From: Microbacterium pullorum
Lineage (GTDB): Bacteria > Actinomycetota > Actinomycetes > Actinomycetales > Microbacteriaceae
Direction: 5' to 3'
Assembly: GCF_014836535.1 (NCBI RefSeq)
Contig: NZ_JACSQP010000006.1
Coordinates: 124,001-188,000, forward strand
DNA length: 64,000 nucleotides
Below the pieces are notes generated by a model. It was not told where the DNA came from, did no database searches, and was given only the letters and a program-made list of their open reading frames with translations. Positions 8,385-16,794 of this stretch are shown here, piece after piece (the stretch's first letter is position 1; the number at the start of each line of letters is the position of its first letter). A program made the translations under genes and the position numbers.

Positions 8385-8470
8385 GCGCACAATGTCGCCG
8401 ATCCGGGCCGTCGAGGGCTGATTCGGGGCCCACCGCCGCTGTTCGGCGCCGGATCAGCGACGTTGTGCGC
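8385..8470. repeat. 86-bp inverted repeat in a divergent intergenic region
   Basis: The arms at 8385-8406 and 8449-8470 are 22 bases each and pair with two mismatches (left arm begins GCGCACAATGTCGC). The 42-base centre contains further GC-rich pairing. The element lies between ltaE and the MFS gene, upstream of both. No second copy was noticed in the window. Confidence 0.75.
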
Positions 8471-8538
8471 GGGGGCGGATACTGCGTCTCCGGGCGCAGC
8501 CTGCAGCGGAGGGGGTGGCCGGTGTCGGCGCCGGTGAT

Positions 8539-8544
8539 TACCCT
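8539..8544 (+). promoter_or_regulatory. -10 box for a leaderless MFS transcript
   Basis: TACCCT ends exactly 6 bases before the ATG at 8551, the spacing expected when transcription starts at the start codon. Confidence 0.45.
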
Positions 8545-8550
8545 CGCTGC

Positions 8551-9960
8551 ATGACCGACGGCACCACAGCCGACGACACCGCGGCATCCGACAACCTCGC
8601 CCCGCCCGCGGGCATGCGCGTATTCGTGCAGGTGCTGATCAACACCGCCGTCGCCAACCTCACCACCAGCTCGCTCTGGTTCGCGCTGACGTTCTGGGCC
8701 TACCTCGAGACGCAGTCGGTGCTGGCGACGGGCATCATCGGCGGCGCGTACATGCTGTTCGTGGCGCTGTTCGCGATCCCGTTCGGCACTCTGGTCGACC
8801 GACACCGCAAGCACCGTGTGATGGTGCTGTCGAGCCTCGCGACGCTCGCGGCGTTCATCGTGGCCGGCATCGTGTATCTGCTGTTCCCCGAAGCCACGCT
8901 GGTCGACCTCGGACAGCCGTGGTTCTGGGTGTTCGCCGCCATCGTGCTGCTCGGCGCCGTCGTGGAGAACATGCGCAACATCGCACTGTCGACCACCGTC
9001 ACCCTGCTCGTCCCCACCGACCGGCACGCCAACGCCAACGGCCTCGTCGGCACCGTGCAGGGGCTCGCGTTCATCGTCACGAGTGTGTTCTCGGGGCTCG
9101 CGCTCGGGCTGTTGGGCATGGGGTGGACCATCCTCATCGCCGTCGTGCTGACGGCCGCCGCGCTCGTGCACCTGATGTTCCTGCGGGTCCCCGAGACCGA
9201 GCCCGCCCACGTCGAAGGTCACATCGCGAAGGTCGACATCCGCGGCAGCGTCGCCGCGATCGCCGCCGTGCCCGGCCTGTTCGCCCTCATCATCTTCTCC
9301 ACGTTCAACAACCTCATCGGCGGCGTCTACATCGCCCTCATGGACCCGTACGGCCTGACCCTCTTCTCCGTCGAGATGTGGGGAATCGTCTTCGGCGTCG
9401 CCGCGACGGGCTTCATCATCGGCGGCCTCGTGATCGCCGCGAAGGGTCTCGGGCGCAACCCCGTGCGCACGCTGCTGCTCGCGGTGGTCGTGATGGGGCT
9501 GCTGGGGGCGACCTTCACGATCCGGGAGTGGTGGTGGCTGTACGCCGCCGGCATCTGGGTGTACATGGCGCTGATCCCCGCCGTCGAGGCATCCGAGCAG
9601 ACGGTCATCCAGAAGGTGGTGCCGTTCCGCCGGCAGGGGCGCGTATTCGGCTTCGCGCAGGCGTTCGAGTCGGCGGCAGCGCCGGTGACGGCGTTCCTCA
9701 TCGCGCCGATCGCGCAGTTCTGGATCATCCCGTACATGGCGACGGATGCCGGTGCCGACACCTGGAGCTGGCTCCTCGGCGAGGGCGAGGCGCGCGGCAT
9801 CGCCCTGGTGTTCCTCATCTGCGGCCTCATCATGGTCGCCGCCGCCCTGCTCGCCTTCACGACCCGCTCCTACCGGCGCCTGTCTGCCTTCTACGCCGCC
9901 CCCGCCGCCGCCCCCGCCCCCGCGCCCACCCCATCCGCCGAGAAACCACTTTCCGGCTGA
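8551..9960 (+). CDS. MFS transporter (efflux-type), stop inside a repeat
   Basis: The start is ATG at 8551. An upstream in-frame ATG at 8515 would include the -10 box. The 469 residues form about 12 hydrophobic helices with LVDRHRKHRVMVLSS in the helix 2-3 loop, as in MFS drug or macrolide exporters of the MefA type. The substrate is unknown. The last codons (encoding AEKPLSG and the stop) lie inside 65-bp palindrome copy B, preceded by an Ala/Pro-rich stretch. The natural C-terminus therefore seems to have been replaced or extended when the element inserted. Confidence 0.82.
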   Translation: MTDGTTADDTAASDNLAPPAGMRVFVQVLINTAVANLTTSSLWFALTFWAYLETQSVLATGIIGGAYMLFVALFAIPFGTLVDRHRKHRVMVLSSLATLAAFIVAGIVYLLFPEATLVDLGQPWFWVFAAIVLLGAVVENMRNIALSTTVTLLVPTDRHANANGLVGTVQGLAFIVTSVFSGLALGLLGMGWTILIAVVLTAAALVHLMFLRVPETEPAHVEGHIAKVDIRGSVAAIAAVPGLFALIIFSTFNNLIGGVYIALMDPYGLTLFSVEMWGIVFGVAATGFIIGGLVIAAKGLGRNPVRTLLLAVVVMGLLGATFTIREWWWLYAAGIWVYMALIPAVEASEQTVIQKVVPFRRQGRVFGFAQAFESAAAPVTAFLIAPIAQFWIIPYMATDAGADTWSWLLGEGEARGIALVFLICGLIMVAAALLAFTTRSYRRLSAFYAAPAAAPAPAPTPSAEKPLSG

Positions 9961-10004
9961 GGAACACCGCAACGCGTGGTGTCTCGGCCGAAAAGTGGTT
10001 TCTC
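9940..10004. repeat. 65-bp palindromic repeat, copy B (overlaps MFS 3' end)
   Basis: It has the same GAGAAACCAC/GTGGTTTCTC ends and length as copy A. The first 21 bases are the final codons and stop of the MFS gene. It separates that gene from the convergent DUF6421-like gene. Confidence 0.85.
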
Positions 10005-10066
10005 AGGCGCCGGGCGGGCGCGGGCGGCGCGGGCGCGCGGGCGGGCGCGGGCGCCGCGCGCGGGCG

Positions 10067-11500
10067 TCAGTGCGTGCCGCGGATGCCGGCGGTCGAGGCG
10101 ATCACGTCGCGCATCTTCTTCTCGAGCGCCTCGTAGAACATCGACAGCGGGAACTCGTCGTCCAGCACCGCGTCGGTGTACCCCTTGGGTGGTCCGGCGA
10201 GCACCTCCGCCGGCAGCCCCTGCGCCCACAGCGAAGCCGGGTGCGGCGTCACGACCGAGCGCACCAGCCCGTAGGCGGCGAGCCAGTGCGCGAGCTTCGG
10301 CCGGTCGATCGACTGCCAGTACAGCTCGTCGATCGCGTCGCCGAGCGCCACGACCGCCGCCGGCACCTCGTCCCAGTCGAACGCGAGCGCGGTGTCGGTC
10401 CAGTGCAGCACGCCGCGCTGATGCAGCCACGCGAACAGCAGCTGTCCGCCGAGTCCGTCGTAGTTGCGCACCCGCGTGCCGGTGATCGCGAACCGGAAGA
10501 TCCGGTCGAAGATCACCGCGTACTGCACCAGCCCCGCGTGCTCGAGCATCTCGGCTTCGGTGGGCAGCAGCTGCTCACCGGCATCCACCCGTGCCTGCAG
10601 CTCGCGCTGGATCGCGACGCACTCGCGGAACGCCGTCAGATCGCAGCGCAGCTCCTCCAGTGTGTAGAGGAAGTACGGCATGCGCTGCTTGATCATGAAC
10701 GGGTCGAACGGCAGGTCGCCGCGCATGTGCGTGCGGTCGTGGATGATGTCCCACATGACGAACGTCGCTTCCGCCAGCTGCTGATCCTCCAGCAGCCGCG
10801 CAGCCTCCGCAGGCAGTTCGAGTTTCGTGATCTCGGAGGCCGCACGCACGACCCGCCGGTAGCGCGCCGCCTCACGGTCCTGGAAGATCGCGCCCCACGT
10901 GAACGACGGGATCTCGCGCATCGCGACGGTCTCGGGGAACAGCACGGCCGAGTTCGTGTCGTATCCGGGCGTGAAATCCACGAGCCGCAGCGAGACGAAC
11001 AGGCCGTTGGTGTACCGGGTCTCCAGCTCCGCGATGAACTCCGGCCAGATCACCTCCACCAGCACAGCCTCGACGAAGCGGTTGCGCGAGCCGTTCTGCG
11101 TGTACATCGGGAACACGATGAGGTGACGGATGCCGTCCACGCGCTGCCGCTGCGGCTGGAACGCCACGAGCGAATCGAGGAAGTCGGGCACCCCGAACCC
11201 GCCGTCGACCCAGCGCTCGAAGTCGTGCACCGACGCCGCGAGGTAGTCGGCATCGTGCGGGAACGCCGGCGCGAGCCCGCGGATCGCCTCGACGATCGCC
11301 TCGACGCACGCACGCGCGTCGCCGTGGTCGTCGGCGTCGGGCACCGAGCCGTCGGGGGCCTGCATGCCCTGCAGCGCCGTGGCGGCATCTTTCAATGACA
11401 GCCAGTGCGGCGACGTCTCGACGGTGCCGGCGTCCTCGACGACCTCGGGTTCGCCGACGATGGCCTTGCGCTCACGGGTGGTGACGGCCTTGATGGACAT
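10067..11500 (-). CDS. Conserved actinobacterial protein, DUF6421-like
   Basis: ATG at 11500 has GGAGG 5 bases upstream and gives 477 residues. The protein is soluble, with no signal peptide or membrane helix. Notable segments are HLIVFPMYTQNGS, FTPGYDTNSAVLFPE, an IIHDRTHMRGDLPFDPF motif with two His that may bind metal, and GLGGQLLFAWLHQ. It resembles the DUF6421 family of actinobacterial proteins of about 480 residues, by memory of its pattern only. Function is unknown. It converges on the MFS gene across palindrome copy B. Confidence 0.7.
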   Translation of the reverse strand: MSIKAVTTRERKAIVGEPEVVEDAGTVETSPHWLSLKDAATALQGMQAPDGSVPDADDHGDARACVEAIVEAIRGLAPAFPHDADYLAASVHDFERWVDGGFGVPDFLDSLVAFQPQRQRVDGIRHLIVFPMYTQNGSRNRFVEAVLVEVIWPEFIAELETRYTNGLFVSLRLVDFTPGYDTNSAVLFPETVAMREIPSFTWGAIFQDREAARYRRVVRAASEITKLELPAEAARLLEDQQLAEATFVMWDIIHDRTHMRGDLPFDPFMIKQRMPYFLYTLEELRCDLTAFRECVAIQRELQARVDAGEQLLPTEAEMLEHAGLVQYAVIFDRIFRFAITGTRVRNYDGLGGQLLFAWLHQRGVLHWTDTALAFDWDEVPAAVVALGDAIDELYWQSIDRPKLAHWLAAYGLVRSVVTPHPASLWAQGLPAEVLAGPPKGYTDAVLDDEFPLSMFYEALEKKMRDVIASTAGIRGTH

Positions 11501-11613
11501 GGGAACCTCCGATCTTCGGGGTCGGCCGGCGCAGCGATGCACCGACGGCTGTCAGGTAGCGGCCAGCCTAGCCGGGCGCTGTCAAGCGATGCAGTCGATC
11601 CGCCGGCGCGGAG

Positions 11614-11619
11614 TAGCGT
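11614..11619 (+). promoter_or_regulatory. -10 box, leaderless lipid kinase gene
   Basis: TAGCGT followed by 6 bases and the ATG at 11626. The same hexamer and spacing recur before other genes here. Confidence 0.5.
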
Positions 11620-11625
11620 CGCGGC

Positions 11626-12576
11626 ATGCCCGATGAGACTTCCCCCGCCCGCCCCGACGGTGAAGGGCTGCTGCTGCTCGTGAACAGCCGCGCCGGGGAG
11701 GCGGTGGTGCGTGCGGATCCGCTGCCCGAGATCCGTGCGCGCCTGCCGCGGGCGCGGGTGCGCGAGCTCGGCCCCGACGACGATCTCGACGACGTCGTGG
11801 CCGAGGCGATGGCAGGCGGCGACCCGCCGCGCGTGCTCGGCGTGCTGGGCGGCGACGGGTCGGTGTCGCGCATGGCGCACCTGGCGCGCGCGCACGACGT
11901 GCCGCTGTTCGTCGTCCCCGGCGGCACGTTCAACCACTTCGCCCGCTCGGCAGGACTGGACGACGTGGATGCCGCGCTCGCCGCGTTCGCGGCAGGCCGG
12001 CTGCGCGAGGTGACCGTCGCCGAGCTGTCCATCGACGACGGCGACCCGATCACGGTGCTCAACGCGGTGTCGCTCGGGAACTATCCGCAGTTCCTCGCCG
12101 AGCGCACCGAGCGGGCGAGCCTCGGCAAATGGCTGGGCGGGGTGGGCGCGATCTTCAGCGCGCTGCGCGAGGGCCGGCCGGTGCGGGTGAGCCGCGACGG
12201 TCGCACCGCCACGATCTGGTCGGCGTTCGTCGGGGTGGGGCGCAACGACCCGCAGCGCCACGCCATGATGCAGCGCGTGACGCTGGATGATCCGGTGCTC
12301 GATGTGCGGCTGCACCACGCCCGAGGCTCGCGGGTGCGGGCGATGGCCTCGCTCGCGTTCGGCCGTCGCACCCTGCAGGTGCTGCGGGCGCTGCGCGTGA
12401 TGCCGCCCGCATCGGAGTTCGAACGCGAGGTCACCGACAGCTGGCGGGTGCGTGTGCAGCCCGGCGCCGCCCCGGCCGTGTACGTGCACGACGGTGAACT
12501 GGAGCAGGCGTCGCCGTCGGGTTTCGTCCTCGCCGTTCGGGCAGTGCCCGCAGGGCTGCGGGTGTACGCGCCCTGA
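11626..12576 (+). CDS. Diacylglycerol/lipid kinase family protein
   Basis: The 316-residue protein has the diacylglycerol kinase catalytic pattern: LLLVNSRAG near residue 16, GGDGS at 75-79 for ATP, and VPGGTFNHFARSAG at 97-110. The C-terminal half is beta-rich, as in the YegS/BmrU/DgkB group. It probably phosphorylates a lipid such as diacylglycerol or a sphingoid-like compound at the inner membrane face. The substrate cannot be told from the sequence. It stands alone, transcribed from a TAGCGT leaderless-type promoter, and ends at a GC-rich hairpin shared with mmsA. Confidence 0.85.
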   Translation: MPDETSPARPDGEGLLLLVNSRAGEAVVRADPLPEIRARLPRARVRELGPDDDLDDVVAEAMAGGDPPRVLGVLGGDGSVSRMAHLARAHDVPLFVVPGGTFNHFARSAGLDDVDAALAAFAAGRLREVTVAELSIDDGDPITVLNAVSLGNYPQFLAERTERASLGKWLGGVGAIFSALREGRPVRVSRDGRTATIWSAFVGVGRNDPQRHAMMQRVTLDDPVLDVRLHHARGSRVRAMASLAFGRRTLQVLRALRVMPPASEFEREVTDSWRVRVQPGAAPAVYVHDGELEQASPSGFVLAVRAVPAGLRVYAP

Positions 12577-12621
12577 CCAGGCGCGACCACGCGCCCGCAC
12601 CCGCCCGAGCGCGCGCCCGCG

Positions 12622-12660
12622 CCCGCACGCGCACCCGCGGCGGGGCGATGCGCGTGCGGG
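12622..12660. terminator. Bidirectional hairpin between lipid kinase and mmsA
   Basis: Perfect 12-base arms (CCCGCACGCGCA and its complement) around a 15-base loop, between two convergent genes. There is no T-run on either side, so termination is likely but not certain. Confidence 0.5.
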
Positions 12661-12670
12661 GTGGCGCCCC

Positions 12671-14164
12671 TCAGTCGTGCTGCGGGAACCCCAGGTTCAG
12701 CCCGCCGTGCGACGGGTCGAGCCAGCGGCTCGTGACGGCCTTCTCGGCGGTGAAGAAGTCGAACCCGTGCGGGCCGTACGCCTTGGCGTCGCCGAACAGC
12801 GACGCCTTCCAGCCGCCGAACGAGTGGTAGGCCACCGGCACCGGGATGGGCACGTTGATGCCGATCATGCCGACCTGCGCCTCGCGCTGGAAGCGGCGGG
12901 CGGCGCCCCCGTCGTTGGTGAAGATGGCGGTGCCGTTGCCGTACGGGCTGGCGTTGATGATCTCCAGCCCTTCCTCGTAGCCGTCCACTCGCACGACCGA
13001 CAGCACCGGCCCGAAGATCTCGTCCTGGTACGCCGCCGACGTGGTCGGCACCCGGTCGAGCAGGGTGGGCCCCAGCCAGAAACCGTCGGCCGCGCCGTCG
13101 GGTTGCACGTCGCGTCCGTCGACGATGACGGCGGCCCCGTCGGCTGCGGCCACATCGATGTACGAGGCGACCTTGTCGCGGTGGGCGCCGGTGATGAGCG
13201 GACCCATGTCGCAGCCACGCCGCCCGTCGCCGGTGCGCAGCGTCGCCACCCGCTCGCGGATGAGGTCGACGAGCACGTCGGCGACGGCGTCGACGGCGAG
13301 CACGACCGAGATCGCCATGCAGCGCTCACCGGCCGAGCCGAATCCGGCGTTGACGGCAGCGTCCGCGGCGAGGTCGAGGTCGGCGTCGGGGAGCACGAGC
13401 ATGTGGTTCTTCGCGCCGCCCAGCGCCTGCACGCGCTTGCCGTGACCCGTCGCGGTCTCGTAGACGTAGCGGGCGATGGGGGTGGAGCCCACGAACGAGA
13501 TCGCGCGCACATCCGGGTGCGCCAGCAGCGCGTCGACGGCCTCCTTGTCGCCGTGCACGACGTTGAACACCCCGTCGGGCAGCCCCGCCTCGCGCAGCAG
13601 GGCGGCCAGCCAGTTCGCCGCCGACGGATCCTTCTCGCTGGGCTTGAGCACCACGGCGTTGCCGGCGGCCAGGGCGATGGAGAAGAACCACAGCGGCACC
13701 ATCGCGGGGAAGTTGAACGGGCTGATGATGCCGACGACGCCGAGGGGCTGGCGCAGCGTATACACGTCCACGCCGCTGGAGGCGTTCTCGGAGTAGGCGC
13801 CCTTGGTGAGGTGCCCGAGCCCGCACGCGAACTCCACCACCTCCATGCCGCGGGCGATCTCGCCCAGCGCGTCGGAGAGCACCTTGCCGTGCTCGGAGGT
13901 GAGGATGTGGGCCAGTTCTTCCTTGCGGGCGTGCAGCAGCTCGCGGAAGGCGAACATCACCGCGGTGCGCTTGGCGATCGAGGTGTCACGCCACTGAAGC
14001 CAGGCGTCGGATGCCGCGGCGACGACCGCGCCCACGTCGGCCTGGGTGGCCAGGCGCACCTCCTTCTGCACGGTGCCGAGAGCGGGGTCGTACACCGGGG
14101 CGGTGCGCGTCGATGCGCCCGCCCACGAACTTCCGCGGACCCAGTGGTCGAGGATGTCGTTCAC
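12671..14164 (-). CDS. mmsA: Methylmalonate/malonate semialdehyde dehydrogenase (CoA-acylating)
   Basis: GTG at 14164 is chosen because GGAAAGG lies 9 bases upstream; a longer frame to 14203 has no such site. The 497 residues are an aldehyde dehydrogenase with PFNFP (Asn at about 151) and nucleophile Cys at about 282 in SAGERCMAIS. ALGGAKNHM near 247-255 replaces the ELGGK of ordinary ALDHs. That loss of the general-base Glu is typical of the CoA-dependent MmsA class. It converts malonate or methylmalonate semialdehyde to acetyl-CoA or propionyl-CoA plus CO2. As the last gene of the nine-gene pyrimidine operon, it would finish beta-alanine or beta-aminoisobutyrate breakdown. Confidence 0.93.
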   Translation of the reverse strand: MNDILDHWVRGSSWAGASTRTAPVYDPALGTVQKEVRLATQADVGAVVAAASDAWLQWRDTSIAKRTAVMFAFRELLHARKEELAHILTSEHGKVLSDALGEIARGMEVVEFACGLGHLTKGAYSENASSGVDVYTLRQPLGVVGIISPFNFPAMVPLWFFSIALAAGNAVVLKPSEKDPSAANWLAALLREAGLPDGVFNVVHGDKEAVDALLAHPDVRAISFVGSTPIARYVYETATGHGKRVQALGGAKNHMLVLPDADLDLAADAAVNAGFGSAGERCMAISVVLAVDAVADVLVDLIRERVATLRTGDGRRGCDMGPLITGAHRDKVASYIDVAAADGAAVIVDGRDVQPDGAADGFWLGPTLLDRVPTTSAAYQDEIFGPVLSVVRVDGYEEGLEIINASPYGNGTAIFTNDGGAARRFQREAQVGMIGINVPIPVPVAYHSFGGWKASLFGDAKAYGPHGFDFFTAEKAVTSRWLDPSHGGLNLGFPQHD

Positions 14165-14182
14165 GTTGATCGTCCTTTCCTG

Positions 14183-14206
14183 CGGATGCCGCGGCTGCGG
14201 CATCCG
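14183..14206. repeat. 24-bp inverted repeat in the mmsA leader
   Basis: CGGATGCCGC, four bases, GCGGCATCCG: perfect 10-base arms in the gap between aminotransferase and mmsA. It is built from an inverted pair of the abundant GGATGCC heptamer. It could be an RNA stem that tunes mmsA expression. Confidence 0.6.
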
Positions 14207-14217
14207 TGTCGTGTCCG

Positions 14218-15522
14218 TCAGAGCAGGGAGCCGAAGACGGTGTCGTAGATGTCGATCGCCTCGGCGACCTCGGTGTCGGTGACGACGCAGGGCGGCACGA
14301 CGTGGATGCGGTTCTCCGCCGTGAACGGCAGCAGTCCCGCCGCGATCAGTCCCTGCTTGAGCGCGCCGATCGTCGCCGCCGGCAGCGGCTCACGCGTGTC
14401 GCGGTCGGCGACGAGCTCGAGCGCCCAGAACACCCCTTCGCCGCGCACCTCGCCGATGGCGGGGTGACGCTCGGCGAGGCCCGCCAGCGCGGGCCCCAGC
14501 ACCTCGTCGCCGATGCGCCGGGCGTTGTCGATGATCCCCTCGGATTCCATCGCGTCCAGCGCCGCCACGATCGAGGCGGCCGCCAGCGGATGCCCCGAGT
14601 AGGTGAGCCCGCCCGGGAACACCCGGTCATCGAAGGTCGCTGCGATCTCGTCGGAGATGATGACCCCGCCCACGGGCACGTAGCCGGAGTTGACCCCCTT
14701 CGCGAAGGCGATGAGGTCGGGGCGCATGTCGTGTCCCTCGAACGCGAACCACTTGCCGGTGCGGCCGAACCCCGACATCACCTCGTCGAGGATGAGGAGT
14801 ATGCCGTAACGGTCGCAGATCTCCCGCACGCCCGCGAGGTAGCCGGGAGGCTGCACCAGGATGCCGGCGGTGCCGGGGAGGGATTCGAGCAGGATCGCGG
14901 CGATACCGCTGGGGCCCTCGGCCTGCACGACCCGCTCGAGGTGGTGCAGCGCCCGTTCGGTCTCCTGCTCGGGCGTCGTCGCCCAGAACTCCGACCGGTA
15001 CAGATACGGGCCGAAGAAGTGCACGTGCCCCCGGGCGAACTCGTTCGGGATGCGCCGCCAGTCGCCGGTCGCCGCGATGGCCGCCCCCGTGTTGCCGTGG
15101 TACGAGCGGTAGCGCGAGAGCACCTTGTCGCGGCCGGTGTGCAGGCGCGCGAGACGGATGGCGTTCTCGACGGCGTCGGCGCCGCCGTTGGTGAAGAACA
15201 CCTTCTCGAACCCGTCGGGCGCCTTCGCGGCGATGCGGGCGGCCGCTTCGCCGCGCGTGAGGTTGGCGGTGGAGGGGGCGATGGTGGCCAGCTGGGCGGC
15301 CTGCTGCTGGATCGCCGCGACGACGGCCGGATGCTGGTGGCCGATGTTGACGTTGACCATCTGGCTGGAGAAGTCGAGGTAGGTGCGGCCGGAATGGTCC
15401 CACACCCGCGTGCCGAGGCCCCCGGCCACGACAATGGGGGAGAGGGAGTGCTGCGCCGACCAGGAGTGGAACACGTGGGTGCGGTCCAGCTCCAGCGCGC
15501 GGGCGTCTGTGCTGTCGGTCAT
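14218..15522 (-). CDS. Class III omega-amino acid aminotransferase
   Basis: ATG at 15522 with GAGAAAGG upstream gives 434 residues. Class III signs are LDEVMSGFGRTGKWFAFE (Asp at about 246 contacts the PLP nitrogen) and IAFAKGVNSGY (PLP Lys at about 275). FTNGGADAVENAIRLAR and SYHGNTGAA bind the phosphate. The N-terminus resembles taurine/beta-alanine:pyruvate aminotransferases. Between dihydropyrimidinase and mmsA, the likely reaction is beta-alanine or 3-aminoisobutyrate plus pyruvate (or 2-oxoglutarate) to the semialdehyde. A perfect 26-bp palindrome separates it from the upstream binding-protein gene. Confidence 0.87.
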   Translation of the reverse strand: MTDSTDARALELDRTHVFHSWSAQHSLSPIVVAGGLGTRVWDHSGRTYLDFSSQMVNVNIGHQHPAVVAAIQQQAAQLATIAPSTANLTRGEAAARIAAKAPDGFEKVFFTNGGADAVENAIRLARLHTGRDKVLSRYRSYHGNTGAAIAATGDWRRIPNEFARGHVHFFGPYLYRSEFWATTPEQETERALHHLERVVQAEGPSGIAAILLESLPGTAGILVQPPGYLAGVREICDRYGILLILDEVMSGFGRTGKWFAFEGHDMRPDLIAFAKGVNSGYVPVGGVIISDEIAATFDDRVFPGGLTYSGHPLAAASIVAALDAMESEGIIDNARRIGDEVLGPALAGLAERHPAIGEVRGEGVFWALELVADRDTREPLPAATIGALKQGLIAAGLLPFTAENRIHVVPPCVVTDTEVAEAIDIYDTVFGSLL

Positions 15523-15545
15523 CGTCGGCCTTTCTCGAGGGGGTG

Positions 15546-15571
15546 CTGCCGGCCGGGCGCCCGGCCGGCAG
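15546..15571. terminator. 26-bp perfect palindrome after the binding-protein gene
   Basis: CTGCCGGCCGGGC followed by its exact complement. It lies 9 bases after the minus-strand stop of the solute-binding protein. There is no T-run, so it may protect or partly end the upstream mRNA, raising binding-protein levels relative to the catabolic genes. Confidence 0.55.
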
Positions 15572-15580
15572 CAGGAGGTG

Positions 15581-16759
15581 CTACTGGCCACCCTCGGTGA
15601 GGGTGACCTCGATCGGGGTGTAGTCCCCATCGACGACGAGCCCATCCTCCACGAGCTGGTCCAGGGCGTCCTGGATGTAGTCGTTGGAGTAGGCCGTGTC
15701 GGCGGGTTCGGTGGTGATGAGGTTGAGGCCGTCCTGGTTGGTCGCCGCGAGGGCGCCGGCGACGGTCCGGTCCCACGCCGTCTGGTCGACGACGCCGAAG
15801 TCGCCGCCGCCCCAGATGAGCTTGTTGACCTCGTTCATCTGCCAGAGCTGGTGCACCGGCCCGACCGGGAACGCGGCTTCCGCGTTGATCGCGGCGTCGT
15901 AGGTGATCTCCGCCGCCTCCTCGGGGTTGTCGCGCGCGAAGATCCAGCCCTTGGTCACGGCCTTGAGGAAGCGCACGGCGGCGTCGGCGTAGGCCGGGTC
16001 GTCGGCGAGGCGCTGGGTGTCGGCCCACAGGGCGTCCTGCAGCATGGCGCCCTCGGTGTCCTCGTAGCTGATGACGTCGAAGTCCTCCGGCTGGTACAGC
16101 TCGCCGGTCTCGGGGTTCACGACCTCGAGGATCTGCGCCCACTCGTTGTAGGTCATCGCCTGTGCGGCATCCACGTCACGGTCCAGCAGCGCGTTCATGC
16201 TGAAGTCCTGCGTCGTCACCGACACGGTCGTGGAGTCCAGACCCTCGTCGGCCATGGCCGCGAAGATCTCCCACTCGTTGCCGAAGCCCCACGAGCCGAT
16301 GCGCTTGCCCTCGAAGTCGGCGACCGACTCGATGCCGTCGCCCGCCCACGACACCTGCATCGTGCCGGACTTCTGGAACACCTGCGCGATGTCGGTGAGT
16401 TCCACGCCGGTGGCCTCGAGCGTGCCGAGCACCTTCGGCACCCACGCCACGGCGAAGTCGACGTCGCCGGCGACGAGGGCGTCCTGCGGCACGATGTCGC
16501 CGCCGGAGGGGATGATCTCGACCTCGTCGAAGCCCTCCTCCTCGAAGTAGCCCTGATCGAGGGCGACGTAGTAGCCGGCGAACTGCGCCTGCGGCAGCCA
16601 CTGCAGCTGCAGCGAGACCGAGGTGAGCGGTTCGAAGTCGGCGTCGGAGCCGCCGTCGGTCTCGTCGGTGCCGCCTCCGCCGGAGCACCCGGCGAGCGCG
16701 AGGCCCGCGACGACGACGGCGGAGAGCGCGGCGACGCCGCGAGGGAAGCTGTGTCTCAT
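15581..16759 (-). CDS. ABC transporter solute-binding lipoprotein, NMT1/THI5-like
   Basis: The 392 residues start with a lipoprotein signal: basic MRHSFPRG, a hydrophobic stretch and the lipobox LAGC, with Cys at about 25, then a Gly/Asp-rich linker. The mature part opens SLQLQWLPQAQFAGYYVALD and continues GYFEEEGF, the signature of the NMT1/THI5-like family that binds pyrimidine thiamine precursors, riboflavin, taurine and similar ligands. In an operon with dihydropyrimidinase, a pyrimidine or hydantoin-like ligand is a fair inference. It is the binding protein for the two permeases and the ATPase immediately upstream. Confidence 0.88.
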   Translation of the reverse strand: MRHSFPRGVAALSAVVVAGLALAGCSGGGGTDETDGGSDADFEPLTSVSLQLQWLPQAQFAGYYVALDQGYFEEEGFDEVEIIPSGGDIVPQDALVAGDVDFAVAWVPKVLGTLEATGVELTDIAQVFQKSGTMQVSWAGDGIESVADFEGKRIGSWGFGNEWEIFAAMADEGLDSTTVSVTTQDFSMNALLDRDVDAAQAMTYNEWAQILEVVNPETGELYQPEDFDVISYEDTEGAMLQDALWADTQRLADDPAYADAAVRFLKAVTKGWIFARDNPEEAAEITYDAAINAEAAFPVGPVHQLWQMNEVNKLIWGGGDFGVVDQTAWDRTVAGALAATNQDGLNLITTEPADTAYSNDYIQDALDQLVEDGLVVDGDYTPIEVTLTEGGQ

Positions 16760-16794
16760 GCTGTTCCTTTCATTCGAGTGGTGCAGGATGCCGG

